Positions 36,620 through 48,602 are shown, counted from the first letter of the stretch. The stretch is DNA of 64,000 nucleotides from Megamerina dolium (GCA_963854835.1 OY978526.1:17276368-17340367); one strand, 5' to 3'. Notes: generated from the letters alone by a model not told the origin. A program made the numbers and translations.

Positions 36620-37800
36620 ATCAAAAAAAATATATGTAGATAAATTATTAAAAAACCCAAAATATATTATGCCAAAATACGCTTTTTGCATTCATCTATC
36701 TTCGACTGGTAACTTATTGTACATATATAGCATGGCAATAATTTTTAATAGAAAAATAATAAAAGTTCATTAATATAAATAAAGGACAATTCCAATTCTC
36801 AATTAAGTGAAGTAAGGTCACGCGTACTCCTATCGTTTAAAATTCTGCAAGAAAAGAACATTACCTTACTCCATTATTGTAGGTGAAGAAGGGATATTCT
36901 TGGACACACTTTTATTTTTACAAAAAAAAAAATATATATTTTCTAAAAATTTCAAAACTTGGTTTTTTGTAGTATGAGAAATAACATTCCTTTTTATTTC
37001 AAATTGTACACTCTATATCAGTGGGCGCAAAAAAATCTGTTTTGAGATTTTATAAATCTCGAGGAATTTTGGGACAGTTTTGAATGAAAATTATTGAAGA
37101 GATTTGTTTACTTTTGAATGAAAATGAAAGAATAAAAAAATAAAATAAATTCCGAATCGTAGTGAACACACGTTATGGTATTTGGGTTTGCTCCGGCGCA
37201 GCTCAAGTGAATACCTCGATCACAAACGTTGCAATGGGTTGTGTTTTAACGGTTCTCTTTCTTCGGCATATTATTCTTGCAAATTATGCAGAAATCAATA
37301 TCTTCCTCCACGTGAGTTTCGTTCGGAGACGATATTTTCTTCTGTAGAGTCTTCGAAATCTTTTACTAAAATGACGAATTCAATCACGAATGTTTTTTAC
37401 AAAATGGCGGAATATAAGTAATAGAATTCAAACTTTATTCAAAAATTTTGTGCGTCTGAGGCTTAAGTTTTCAAAAATATTATAGATATGTTCACCTATG
37501 CCGATTCTTCGAAAAATGTTGTGAAAATAATCAAAATACTAAGTGATGAAAAAATATTTCAAAGTATCAAATTTCTATTTGCTGTGGCAGAGAGGTAACA
37601 GTGTGTGTACACAGGTCTGGTGCTCAATGGAAAATGAGTTTAGCATGAGACGGGTCGCAAAATATTGCTCTGCTTAAAATTGCCCCTCTTTCTCCTACAT
37701 ATACATTCTGTGAGTTTGTTTCCAATAGGTTCTTTAAATAATTATTTAGTGCGTCGAAGAAGCATATGACCAATCCTATCATTTGATACTTAACGACATT
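36620..37800. other. Intergenic DNA with one Cys-rich open frame of unknown origin
   Basis: Mostly AT-rich. At 37182-37421 an open frame of 79 codons contains HKRCNGLC followed by SCKLCRNQY, spaced like a zinc-binding pair. It has no promoter or family match I can name. It may be a transposase fragment; I do not call it a gene. Confidence 0.4.
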
Positions 37801-37808
37801 GTGTGTAA

Positions 37809-38330
37809 TAGCCTAGACAGACGGCAGCCTAATTCCGGATTACCGGCGCACTTAATCCGAATAAAAATATTAACCTGTCAGACGGCAGTATTGCGGATTA
37901 ACTAAACGGCTGATTGCTGTTTTATTAGGTCTTACATTACTATCACTATCATTTTCTGTCATCCGTCACTCTCGATATGAGAAAATCTACAAGAAGTACG
38001 TGAACTGAAAACTATCAGAAACTTGTAAATTGACATTCACCGTTCGTAATTGACAGCTGGATTTATTTGTTCGCCAACGCTTTTCATGTTGAAAACTGTT
38101 AACAATTGTTGAAAGTTTTTTGTTAGCGAACACACCTAATATTTTGTGAAATGGTTCAAGAAAAATTCACAATAGACAATTTTCAGCAGTGTTGCCATCG
38201 CAAATTGCCTTAATCCTCTTTTATTTTGAGAATTAACTCACAGAGTTAATACGGATTAGCTGCAGTTAATGCCCGAGTTAATTCGATTTAACTCGGTAAT
38301 CCGGAATTAGGCTGCGGTCTGTCTAGACTA
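37809..38330. mobile_element. Harbinger-like MITE, 522 bp, with 36-bp TIRs and TAA duplication
   Basis: The left end 37809-37844 (TAGCCTAGACAGACGGCAGC then CTAATTCCGGATTACC) is the inverse of 38295-38330 with two mismatches. TAA lies directly outside both ends (37806-37808 and 38331-38333). A 3-bp TWA target duplication is the mark of PIF/Harbinger elements. Just inside the left end the GACGGCAG phrase recurs (GTCAGACGGCAGTATTGCGG), giving subterminal repeats. No coding sequence. Confidence 0.85.
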
Positions 38331-38339
38331 TAATAAAGG

Positions 38340-38790
38340 TACGTTTTGTCTCTCCATGCGGTCAATATCGATTGACGGTATTTTTTATTTGGTATTTTCC
38401 CAGGTATGTTGCATGAATGACGCGTAATGAGGTCCACAGTTTTAGAATTTTAGTGACATCGCAAGAAATCCTACAAAATTCGAATTGAAGTGTTTGAACT
38501 TCATTAGAGACTCAATTTTCAATTTCATATACTTAAAAAAATTAAAATTAATCAAACTAGATTTATCTTCGGGACTGGAATGGTTGAAAGATTGGTCTAA
38601 AATCGCCTTTTTATGTAAGTTCTTGTATCTATTCTTTTTCTATGAAACTCTTCAAAAGAGCCAAATTCGAAACTTAAAATTTTGTTTAGAGAGTTCATTG
38701 AGTGGCACTTTTTCTTAGCATATCGTACAACTATCAGTTAATCCAGCGCGAGAAGGAAAAAGCAATTTTTTTTATCTTAACATTATTATA
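38340..38790. other. Intergenic DNA
   Basis: Spacer between the MITE and the 3' end of Tweedle gene 3; no feature recognised. Confidence 0.5.
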
Positions 38791-38884
38791 ACAATTTTAT
38801 TATTTTTCATTAAACATTTCATTAGTCAACAGCAACAGATAAAAAAAACCACTTCGTTACTTCAACAATTTTCATTTAAACGAT

Positions 38885-39806
38885 TTAGATGCGACGGAAG
38901 ATCGATGCTGGCAAGTAGGAACTGCCAGGAGCACTAGGTGCAGCAGGAGCATGAGATTGGCCAGGAGAGGCGAAATTAAGCACAGGAGCAACACCACCAT
39001 TGTGAGATTGAGATGTTCCACCCAACTGATCGTATTGCGATTGAATGGCATGCTGGGCATTTGCAGCATCTTCGGGGGTGCGGTATTTGACGAAATGAAC
39101 ATCGGGACGTTGATGGTTTTGATTGCGGGCAGCATTAAATTTGTTGGCCAAATCTCCAATATCGGTTTGTTTGTTGAGAACATAGATGTCGGTCTTATCG
39201 TTACCGGAAGCCTTAGCCAAATTGAGTAGAGCATCCTCAAGACCATTATTTTCGGGTCCCTTGATGAAAACAACACGAAGGTTCTTTTTCACAGAGTTGG
39301 CAGCCTGTTGAGCACCAGCAGCATCATCAAATTCACCTTCGGGTGCAGTGAATGAGTAGTATTCCTTGTTCAATTCACCATCACCGCCACCACCGATGCC
39401 GGAACCACCACCAAGACCACCGCTACCGCCAATTCCACCTAAACCGCTATCTCCACCACCAATTCCACCAATACCACCACCAAGTCCACCTGCACCACCG
39501 CCGATACCGCCTAAACCTCCACCGCTACCACCTAATCCTCCACCGCTACCGCCGAGTCCACCGAGACCTCCGCCAATACCACCGATACCACCAAGACCGC
39601 CACTTCCTCCACCAATTCCACCGCCTGGTGCAAAGGATAGACCGGAATCGGAATGTCCTACGGGCTGGTAGTTGTAGCCCAATTTGTCGGCATTTGCCAC
39701 AGCTAGTACACATAGAACCTAAGTATAAACAAAATTATTATTAGTATTGAATATCCCTCTGTGCTGCGTATTAGATCCTATGCGAACTTACGATATATGC
39801 TCGCAT
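38885..39806 (-). CDS. Twdl: Tweedle cuticular protein 3 (DUF243), glycine-rich, two exons
   Basis: Predicted secreted cuticle protein of 282 residues on the minus strand. Exon 1 is 39806-39792 (MRAYI) followed by GTAAGT; the acceptor AG is at 39720-39719; exon 2 is 39718-38885. Signal peptide 1-15 (MRAYIVLCVLAVANA), then DKLGYNYQPVGHSDSG. Residues about 38-119 are almost all Gly with Leu, Ile and Ser in GGLGG/GGIGG repeats. The core follows: NKEYYSFTAPEGEFDD (122-137), KKNLRVVFIKGPENNGLED, DKTDIYVLNKQTDIGDLANK, PDVHFVKYRTPEDAANAQ and GGVAPVLNFAS, ending LPASIFRRI. It is closest to gene 7 among its neighbours. AATAAA on the minus strand is at 38801-38796. Proline-rich frames on the plus strand here are just the complement of the glycine repeats. 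Confidence 0.94.
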
Positions 39807-39877
39807 ATTGCTAATTCTGAATGTTTTTTGTTTGGATTATAAGTTGCCTCTGTGCAGAATCTTTATTCAAACGCTTT

Positions 39878-39885
39878 TATTTATA
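39878..39885 (-). promoter_or_regulatory. TATA box of Tweedle gene 3
   Basis: TATAAATA on the minus strand, about 72 bp before the start codon. The following 5' UTR (GAGGCAACTTATA...CATTCAGAAT) closely matches that of gene 4, marking the two as duplicates including their promoters. Confidence 0.72.
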
Positions 39886-39889
39886 CGAA

Positions 39890-40850
39890 TCTTAAAATCA
39901 TTATTTAATATCACAATAATAATATACACATTGTGATAAAGGTATGGACTTCTATGGCCATGATATTGATTTTCTTATGGCTTATGACAAATCGCATAAT
40001 ATTTTTTATATTCTTTTTTATTTCGCTTTTTTTTAATTCCATTAAATATTAATACGTGTATTCATATTAATCTGCTCGACAGTAATTTTTTAATATCATA
40101 TTTTGTTTTGAATTGAGCTTCTGTATTTCTAGACTGCAGCGGTAAACATCAAAAATCAAAGAAGAACAAAAAATATATATGAGTAAGCATATGGTAACTA
40201 TAAATTTATTATCTATATAAAAAATTCTTCATAAAACAATAAGTTCCATAATCCAAATTGTTTATCGTTATACGGTAGTAGTATTGGTCATTAAGAAAAA
40301 CATTGAGATGTTCAATTATTCAGTTTTCAACACCTACCCGGTTTTGACTAATTGACATATGCAAATATGAAATATGAATTACTGTTATAATAATTAGATG
40401 GAAAGAGTTAATTAATACTTTGTATTCTAATCTCGTCCAAGTAATATAGAATAAGCGATTCCTTTTGATGTGGTAATGCTTAAATTTATGTATTGACATT
40501 AAAATGATTGAGATGCACACATAATACTTTTCAATTGTTTAGTATCAAAACTTGACTGAAAATTGTATCGAATTAAATTATGGTACCTTTCAATATAATA
40601 GGATTTTCAAAAGTATTTATAATCGATACCTAAACGTCATATTTTGATAAGCAACATTATTGTGAGGTTATAAAATTTGTTTCTAGAAGTCAATTAGAGC
40701 GATATTCAAGAATTTTTCTCAGTAAATTCTCTTAATGCTTGATAACAGCTTACTCGAAACTTGATACTCTATTGCAATTACTTAGTACTTACAAGCACGA
40801 ATATATATTAGAGTTTATTGAATAAGGAAATTCAGGAAGCTTGACCAGAT
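39890..40850. other. Intergenic DNA
   Basis: AT-rich spacer upstream of gene 3; no coding sequence recognised. Base composition changes sharply at about 40920, where the LINE begins. Confidence 0.5.
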
Positions 40851-40914
40851 TATCAGTTTAACTCAAAGAAAATCCGATCACAGAATTTCCTCATTTCGAG
40901 GAGACTTGACCTAA

Positions 40915-43670
40915 TTCTTCCTGCGCCACGCCGGCCTGGAGGCGGACCGGCCGCCCCGGATCCAGGATCGGATGCAGAAGGCCAATCCCCTACTCATCTT
41001 AAACCAACGGATTACAGAAACCAAAATAAACAAAGCAAATAATAAGGATTCCAACAAACTGGCGACGACATTTAGCATGAAAAAAGGATCACGAATAGGA
41101 ACATGGAACGTGCGCTCATTGCTAGAGCCAACTAAGATCTCGCAACTGTGTAGGGAGTTTGAACGTTACCAACTGCTGCTACTCGGGCTGTGTGAAATCA
41201 GATGGGCAGATTCGGGTGAGTTTACAACTGCAACACGCCAGAAACTCTTATTTTCGGGTAACAGTACCGGTCGAAGAAGAGAAAATGGGGTCGGCTTTCT
41301 TCTCTCAAAGTCAGCGGCAGCGGCTCTGATAGATGGGAAAGCGCACTCTGACAGAATCATATCGTTAAGGTTGAGCACGATGGCAAGGAAAATGACGGTC
41401 GTTCAATGCTACTCGCCAACGAATGTTGCGGATATAGCAACCATCCTAATGGGTGATATGAATGCACAAGTGGGCTCTTGTAACCGGGGCCGTGAGAAAA
41501 CTATGGGTCAGCACGGTTTAGGTATTCTCACGGAGAATGGTGAGCTGTTCACAGAGTTCTGCGCCGACCACAGTCTTGTTATAGGAGGCTCATTATTCCA
41601 CCATAAGCTCATAAACAAGGTAACATGGACATCACCGGACCGAGTCACCGAAAATCAAATTGACCACATTGCCATAAGCCATAAGTGGCGGGGCTCTCTC
41701 CTCGACGTGCGCAATAAGCGTGGTGCCGATGTTGCAAGCGATCATCACCTCCTCACTGCGACAATCAGGCTCAGACTGGCTGCGGCTGGGAAGAGCTCTA
41801 ATCATAAAGCGCAAAAAAAGTTCGACGTTGAGAAGCTAAAATGTCCTGTCACGCGCGAAAGATTTTCTGAATCGCTGGCGTCCGCTCTTTCTGTGCATGC
41901 TGAAATTGACGATTGGCCGTACATAAAACAAACCTTTGTAAAGGCTGCGGAAGAACACGTTGGTCACAAGATGAATAATCGAAAATGCTGGCTATCGGAT
42001 CGCACATGGGACTTGATAAGCGAACGTCGGATGGTGAAAAATCAGTTTAATTGCGCGAAGACTAGACAACGCAAAGCTCTTTTGCAGCAACGATACAGCT
42101 CGGTCGACAAGCAAATAAAGAAGTGTGCACGAGAAGATAGGAGAAAATGGAGCGATCACTTAGCGGCCACAGCGCAGGCTGCAGCAGAGACGTATCGCGC
42201 CCGAGATCTATACCACACTATACGACAGCTAACAACCACCGCCTTTAAAACTTCCAAGCCGCTTAAAGACGAAAATGGAGTACTAACAACGTCCAAAGAC
42301 AAGCAAATCCACATATGGGAGCGCTGTTATGAGAAGTTATTGTTAAAAACCTTTGGAGCTCAGAAAAAATACCATCCGAGTTGAAAGAAGGTACCATCAT
42401 TCTTCTCCCGAAGAAAGGTAATTTATCCGAGTGTAAAAATTGGAGAGATATCACACTGTTAAGCATGATAAACAAAGTAGTAGCACACATAATTCACAGA
42501 AGGCTATCCAATTCACTGTTGCAAGGATTACGCAAAGAGCAAGCCGGCTTTCGCCCACGGTACTCGTGCGTAGATCATGTAAACACCCTGAGAGTAATCG
42601 TGGAACAGTCAGTGGAGTGGCGGACACCCCTCTACATGTGTTTTATCGACTTCGAGAAAGCTTTCGATACTCTTAAACACGAAGCGATATGGAAGGCGCT
42701 CGCATGTAAAGGGGTGCCGGAAAAAATTATTAACATCATCAAAACACGTAAAACACGAAACGCGTAAAACACGAAAATGTTTTAAGCAATGGAATCAAGG
42801 TGCAAGCCGGAGTGAGGCAGGGCTGCGTACTATCTCCACTGTTGTTCAACCTAGTATTGGACTTAGTTATGCGGCAAGCTTGTGCAGTTAACAGAGGCAT
42901 CTCCTGGAGTATGGGCGGCCACCTGGAAGATCTAGACTATGCCGACGATATTTGTCTGCTGGCGCATAAATTTTCGCACATATCAAGCGGTAAGTTACGC
43001 TGCAGCACAAACAGGACTTAAAATCAATATCGCGAAGACCAAAGTTATGCGAATCAACACCACCGAAACACAAGCTCTTCAGATTGCTGGCGTACCTTTG
43101 GAAGATGTAGACGAATTCTGTTACCTTGGAAGTATTATTTCCAAGACTGGCGGGTCAACAGTTGACATACGCAACCGTATATCGAAGGGTAGTGCTGCAT
43201 TTGGCATGCTAGACAAGGTATGGAGAGAGTCTTACATATCCAGGCATAAGAAACTTAAGATATTCAACGCCAATGTGAAGTCTGTAGTTCTGTATGGGTG
43301 CGAAACATGGAATATCTCGGCGGGTGTACTACAGTCGCTGCAATCTTTTCTTAATCGCTGTCTACGTAGAATTATACGTGTATTTTGGCCCCAGGTCATA
43401 AGAAACACTGAACTCTGGAATGTGACCAAACAAACACCACGGAAACCCCACGGTGACATAACGAGAACAGCGCTGGATTGGAACCCCCAAGGCAGCCGCA
43501 GGCGTGGGAGACCAGCCAATACTTGGACCCGGCAAGTTGAAGCAGAAGCGAAAAAAGCAGGCCATTCATGGAGCGCAATTAAATTCCTAGCTCTAGATAA
43601 AAGAAGTTATAATTTGTTTATTGAGGCCCTATGCTCCACTTAGGAGCCAAGGGAAAATATATATATATGA
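40915..43670 (+). mobile_element. RTE-like LINE: endonuclease plus reverse transcriptase, disrupted
   Basis: A GC-rich leader (about 40920-40970) is followed by an AP-endonuclease frame (40972-42384) with GTWNVRSL, CEIRW, GDMNAQVG and a closing SDHHLL. RT motifs run from 42381: EGTIILLPKKGN, EQAGFRPRYSC, FIDFEKAFDT, GVRQGCVLSPLLFN and YADDICLL. A final frame (42939-43643) holds the thumb, DEFCYLGSIISKTGG, and the C-terminal RRRGRPANTW. A frameshift near 42380, another near 42767 and one near 43010 break it, and short segments of the endonuclease (between CYSPTN and GDMN) and of the EN-RT linker are missing. Ends with a TATATA-type tail near 43660. GC content is higher than its surroundings. 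Inactive, but the best-preserved LINE here; clade not resolved beyond RTE/CR1-like. Confidence 0.88.
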
Positions 43671-43889
43671 CCTAATGCATAAATTGCCAACCAAAGTATA
43701 TAATAAATATATCAATATACAGAATTATTTGTTATTTATTAATTTGATTTGAATAATAATAAAATTACACTAAATTGGGATTGTATTAAAGAGGAATGAG
43801 TTTCCATTGAAGCGTTTTTCGGCCATTGTACCCCTTTAAGGAATAGAGATATTGATATAGAGAATCTTCAGGAGAGCTGATTGGTAATA

Positions 43890-44220
43890 GAAATGAATGA
43901 GGTCGGTGATATATTTAATCATTGTAGGTTCACACAGGAAAGGTGTAAGCCAATTTTAAGAAAAGCATACGCTTTTTAGGACAGCCTCCTTACAGGATGG
44001 AGAGTGGGTAAGTATGTTCTGGTAAAAGTTTGCGGAGAATAATCAATGGAAGTTTGCATCACATTGTATTTCTATACAGACGATACCTTGGCAGCTACAG
44101 TGGTATTTTTCGATTTTATGGTGTTTTGGGTCCATTTTATAGGAAAGCCCGTTAAAGAGATAAAGCTAGAGCACAAGTATGGAATTGTTGTGGATAAGAA
44201 TTGCTTATATATTAGATGCT
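43890..44220 (+). repeat. Decayed ~150-bp modules
   Basis: Shares phrases with 7540-8045 and 21580-22480: 'aggtcggtgatatatttaa', 'aggacagcctccttacaggatgg' and 'ggtaagtatgttctgg'. It lies directly against the left end of the mariner copy. Confidence 0.5.
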
Positions 44221-45467
44221 TAACTTAATTTAACTTAATTTCCGCCCAAAGAGGCTTAGGAAAAATCATTTATTGGAAAAAATTTATACAATTTATTTCA
44301 ATGAAAGTAATTTCCATTACTTTCTACAACTTTTTTCCATCTTTCTGGCAAATGATCGATACCATCTGGATAAAACGATGTCGGTTTCGAAGCAATCCAT
44401 TCATCCACCGATTTTCGCACTTCTTCAATATTTCGGGAACGTGTACCACTCAAGCCGTACTGCATCGATCTGAACAAGTGGTAATCAGAAGGCGCTATGG
44501 GTAAGAAAGAGTTTCCCATTCGAGCTGCGTCAGTGTTTATTTGACGATTTTTCCAGTCTGTGGCCAAGCGTTATCGTGAAGGAGAATAATCTTGCGCTTG
44601 TTACTCGTTATTACTGGTCTTTTTCGCAACAGCTCATTATTCAATTTGTTCAATTGACGTTTGTAGACATTAGCAGTAACAGTTTCATTCGGTTTCAGCA
44701 GCTCGTAGTACACCACTCCGTGTTGATCCCATCAATTGCAGAGCATTACCTTATGACCGTGGATGTTCCGTTTTGGCTGTGATGTTGATGGCTGTCCTGG
44801 ATCCACCCATCCACCCACTTCTTCCGTTTGGGATTGTCGTAGTAGATCCACTTTTCATCGCCAGTCACAATACACTAGAGAAAACTCTTCATTTTCTGTC
44901 TGGCAAGCAAGGAAACCGCGATACTGAAGCGGTTATGAATAGCACTTTCAGACAAATCATGTAGTACCCATTTTTCTTCCTTTTGAACCCTTCCCATGGC
45001 GTGTGAACGTTTGGAAACTTGTAGCTCGTTTCCAAGTGCTTCTAATGTTCGAGCTGAGTTTTCATGCAATAATGCTTGCAATACATCGTCTTTTCGGCTG
45101 TCCTGAGCGTGGTTTGTCATTGACATCAAAATCATTACTTCCGAATTGTCTATAGCACTCTTAAGATGTTGTATGTGATGGGGCCTGATCAGCATAACAT
45201 TCTTCAAGTAGTCGATGAACTTCTGCTACACTTTTTTTCAAATCAAAGTAGTGCAGAAGCACATGTCGAAAAAACATTTTATCGCGTTCATTTTTCACAA
45301 AGCAAAAAAAAAAAATTTTTGTTTACCCAAATAATTGTTTATGGTGACTGAATTTGATCGAGAAATGTAAAAACTAAAAAAGAAGTACAAGATCCATGAC
45401 TAATCATTACTAAAACTGTTTACATCTCCTTCTAAAGTTCGCGCGCGGAAATTAAGTTAAGGACCTA
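44219..45467 (-). mobile_element. mariner (DD34D) element, nearly full length, frameshifted
   Basis: Minus-strand mariner of about 1.25 kb. The right terminal repeat (45467 down) starts TTAGGTCCTTAACTTAATTT and continues CCGCGCG. The left end near 44219-44245 carries TTAACTTAATTTCCGC. In order from the right: a KKSVAEVHRLLEECYADQAP-like start, NDFDVNDKPRSGQPKR, a CDWRWKVDLLRQSQ region (first catalytic site degraded), NIHGHKVMLCNWWDQHGVVY, YELLKPNETVTANVYKRQL, KIILLHDNAWPQTGKIVK (second site), and PSDYHLFRSM near 44500 (third site). Multiple stops and frameshifts make it inactive. Confidence 0.88.
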
Positions 45468-45544
45468 ATACTATTTTCATTTATGGATAGAGGTTAAATA
45501 TATTAAAGTGTTTTCCTTCCGAAGTGACAACATTTTTCTATCTC

Positions 45545-46015
45545 TCTAATTCCAAATAGAACATATTATATCTAAGAATGTATCGACCCAATTTTTGATA
45601 CCTTCAACTGGAATAAAGCGTATTCTGGACAAGGCATACACCATTGATCGAAGCAAGTGGTAGTCAAATAGAGGAATGTCTGGGCTATACGGCGGGTGTG
45701 GTAAAATTTCCCATCCGGCATTTTCCAAGTAGGATGAGCAGAGTGAGAGCATTGTGATAATATAATATAAATGACTTCTGTCTGGTCGCCCATTCCGGCC
45801 ACCTTTGGTTCCATCCTCATTTCAATTTGATAAGTTCTTGGCGGTAACGTTCCTCATTAATGGTTTTACTCGTTTTTACCAGATCACAATACCCCATACC
45901 TTTCCGATTCCAGTAAGCACACTTCTTCACCTTCGAACTATGGATATTCGGCTTTGGATTCGATTTGGATGGTTGGCCAGGTCTTTCATATGAATTTTTG
46001 CGCTTAACACACGAT
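45545..46015 (-). mobile_element. Second mariner fragment, adjacent to the first
   Basis: The minus strand contains a DPKPNIHSSKVKK piece near 45960, ERYRQELIKLK near 45840, HPPYSPDIPLFDYHLLRSM near 45700-45640 and a KNWVDTF-like end near 45580. It covers the second half of a mariner transposase with an altered third-site context (LFDYH instead of the usual PSDYH). It differs in sequence from the element at 44.2-45.5 kb, so it is a separate copy and not a duplication. Confidence 0.78.
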
Positions 46016-46019
46016 TTAA

Positions 46020-46430
46020 AAAAAAGATAAACTTTCCTTTGTGCCGTTGAATCAGGATATCAGATATGCAAAATCGCAAAAATATGGGGTAAATATGTAT
46101 TTCCGAGTATATGTAGGAAAAATATTGGGAAGAAAATATTAATTGGGGGCAGTTAAATGTATATTTCAGCGCTCGAATGAAGTTTTTGTTTTCAAATTGA
46201 ATTGCAAGCTATACATATATTTCGCAGATAAGATATGTCAGAAGATATGTTTATTGCAAATGTGAGACGGTGTTGATGTTGACAGTTTTTTACCTTTGGC
46301 ATTATCTAATCCATTGCACTAATCTGTCATATGTTATTAGCAATTAGTAAACAAAATAAGTTCTAAAAAGTAATGTTCTGGACCATGAACATAACAAGTC
46401 CAAAGAAAGATTCAGTATGTTTAATAAATG
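46020..46430. other. Intergenic DNA
   Basis: Spacer between mariner sequence and the 3' end of Tweedle gene 4. A weak match to the ~150-bp modules is seen near 46080-46180. Confidence 0.45.
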
Positions 46431-46530
46431 TTTTGTTTTATTATTTCGCAATCGAATCGGAGTAATCAATATAAACTTAACAAATCAGTCAATAATAAAT
46501 GTCTTTTCACAATCAATTAATTTCAACGCT

Positions 46531-47605
46531 TTACTTGTGACGGATTACGGAAGATGGCAAGTATGCTGCGTTAGGAGCGCTCACAGCTGGAATATGTAGT
46601 TCAGGTTGGGAGGCAAAGTTAATAACGGGAGCAACGCCACCATGATGCGATTGGGATGATCCACCCAATGCATCGTATTGAGCTTGAATGGTATGTTGGG
46701 CGTGTACAGCATCATCCTGGGTGCGATATTTGACAAAGTGAACATCTGGACGTTGGTGATTTTGGCTGCGGACAGCATTAAATTTGTTGGTCAAATCACC
46801 AATATCAGCTTGTTTGTTGAGCACATAGATGTCAGTCTTATCTTCGCCAGATGCCTTGGCAAGATTGAGAACAGCATCTTCAATACCATGATTTTCGGGT
46901 CCTCTGATGAAGACAACACGAAGATTCTTCTTCACTGAGTTGAGCGCATATTGAGCACCAGCATCATCATCGAATTCTTGATCAGGAGCAGAGAATGAGT
47001 AGTATTCCTTGTTCAAACTACCACCACCCAAAGAACCGCCAAATCCGCCAGCACCACCGCCAAGTCCACCAGCGAGACCACCGTCAAAACCACTTCCGAG
47101 TCCACCAACAGCGATACCACTACCAATTCCACTTCCTCCGACTAAACCAACGAGACCGCTACCACCAGAGATACCACTACCAAATCCACCGGCGATTCCA
47201 CCAGCTAGTCCACCAGAACCAATGGCTAGTCCAGCATCACCAGCATCTATTCCACCAGCATCTACTCCACCAGCCAATACGGCATCACCACCACCACCAA
47301 CTGCTCCGACGACAGCACCATCACTGACAGCGATACCGGCACCAGTTCCACCACCAATATCGGCAGCAACATCACCACCAGTAACTACAGCTCCAGGTGA
47401 GAATGATAGGCCGGCATCAGAGTGACCAACGGGTTGATAATTGTAGCCCAATTTGTCGGCATATGCTGCTGCGACGAAAAATAAAACCTATAAAGACATG
47501 AAACAATTAGTCTCGAGATCTTTCGTGCTGTTGTTTTGTGTTAATAGACAATTCGAATGTAGTAATCCATTTGTTTTGACACAAACTTACGATAAATGCT
47601 CGCAT
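46531..47605 (-). CDS. Twdl: Tweedle cuticular protein 4 (DUF243), Gly/Ala/Val-rich, two exons
   Basis: Predicted secreted cuticle protein of 323 residues on the minus strand. Exon 1 is 47605-47591 (MRAFI) followed by GTAAGT; the acceptor AG is at 47489-47488; exon 2 is 47487-46531. Signal peptide 1-15 (MRAFIVLFFVAAAYA), then DKLGYNYQPVGHSDAG. Residues about 37-162 are low complexity, with Gly mixed with Ala, Val and Asp, a less regular tract than in genes 3, 5 and 7. The core is NKEYYSFSAPDQEFDDDAG, KKNLRVVFIRGPENHGIEDA, DKTDIYVLNKQADIGDLTNK, PDVHFVKYRTQDDAVHAQ and GGVAPVINFAS, ending AAYLPSSVIRHK. AATAAA on the minus strand is at 46442-46437. It lies in the same orientation as gene 3, 6.7 kb away, separated by LINE and mariner insertions. 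Confidence 0.94.
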
Positions 47606-47675
47606 GATGATTATTCTGAAGTGCTTGTTGTTTGAGATATGAGTTGCCTCTGTCCAATGTTGATTCGACCTCTTT

Positions 47676-47683
47676 TATTTATA
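47676..47683 (-). promoter_or_regulatory. TATA box of Tweedle gene 4
   Basis: TATAAATA on the minus strand about 71 bp before the start codon, at the same distance and in the same sequence context (TCGTATAAATAAAAG) as in gene 3. Confidence 0.72.
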
Positions 47684-47699
47684 CGAATCAAAATAAGTG

Positions 47700-48300
47700 A
47701 TTGTTTGCAAATTTGTTCAAAGCACATTTAAATTGAATTTATTTGCTGATATTGATACATATTTGATTTGTATAATTGATTGCGAACACGATAAAAGGTA
47801 CAACATCTCTTCAGCATGCTAATCGTATGATTTGAGCATTTTAATCAAAATACAATACGTCACATATGTCTTTGATGATTTTGTGATCTGCTTTTCGATT
47901 GCATTTCGAATATATAATTAACAAAAACTTCACAAGTCATCAAGACGATCTTGTTGTACATCACGCATGGATATCAGAATAGTTATACATATGCGCACAT
48001 ATGTAAAGAACCTTATGGAATTAGAAAATTTCAGAAAATATTGCATATTCATCGAAAATACATTGTATTAATAAGAATGAAATACGCCAAAGGTGTTATA
48101 CAAATAAAATGCATACTAGCACTGAAATTGCTAACGTACAATAGAAATATGGCCATTTAAATTGATTTAAACATGCAGTGCGATTGATGTATCAAAATAA
48201 TTGTTGGTCATGCGGAAATAACAAAACTCCAATATTTTCATTGAATATCCTTTAGCTCATTAAAATCCACATAATAGAGTAAGTTCAAAAATCCTTTTCA
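47700..48300. other. Intergenic DNA
   Basis: AT-rich spacer; no coding sequence or known element recognised. Confidence 0.5.
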
Positions 48301-48545
48301 TGTTTATTCGTTTGGTGGCATAGTCACTTGCTTGGGTACTTTAATCGCAAGCGACGAACCATTTTTGTTTAAGAGGTAAACATATTGACCATTTGGTATA
48401 CTCAACATTTTCTCTGAACGCATTCTCAGCCTATTGGTTTGTCTTAGAAGCCGGCTTCTATCCACATAGGGGCGGAATTCGATCTCTCGAACTTCTACGG
48501 GTCATGCAAAGGGAACAAATGTCCTAAGCAATTGAGCCTAAGTCA
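48300..48545 (-). mobile_element. Possible second tRNA-derived SINE family
   Basis: In reverse complement the right end reads TTAGGCTCAATTGCTTAGG, resembling a tRNA A box. It is followed about 50 bp later by GTTCGAGAGATCGAATTCCG, resembling a B box. The rest has higher GC than its surroundings. No target duplication identified; weakly supported. Confidence 0.3.
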
Positions 48546-48602
48546 TTTAATGGTTCTAGTATAATTTAATAAGTTGCTGTCGAAGTTTATAATAACTGGA
48601 TA

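Noticed and set aside
39352..39744. Long proline-rich and His/Arg-rich open frames opposite gene 3 (similar ones opposite genes 4, 5 and 7)
   Set aside because: They are the complement of glycine codons (GGN gives NCC) in the Tweedle tracts. They have no signal peptide, promoter or family features.
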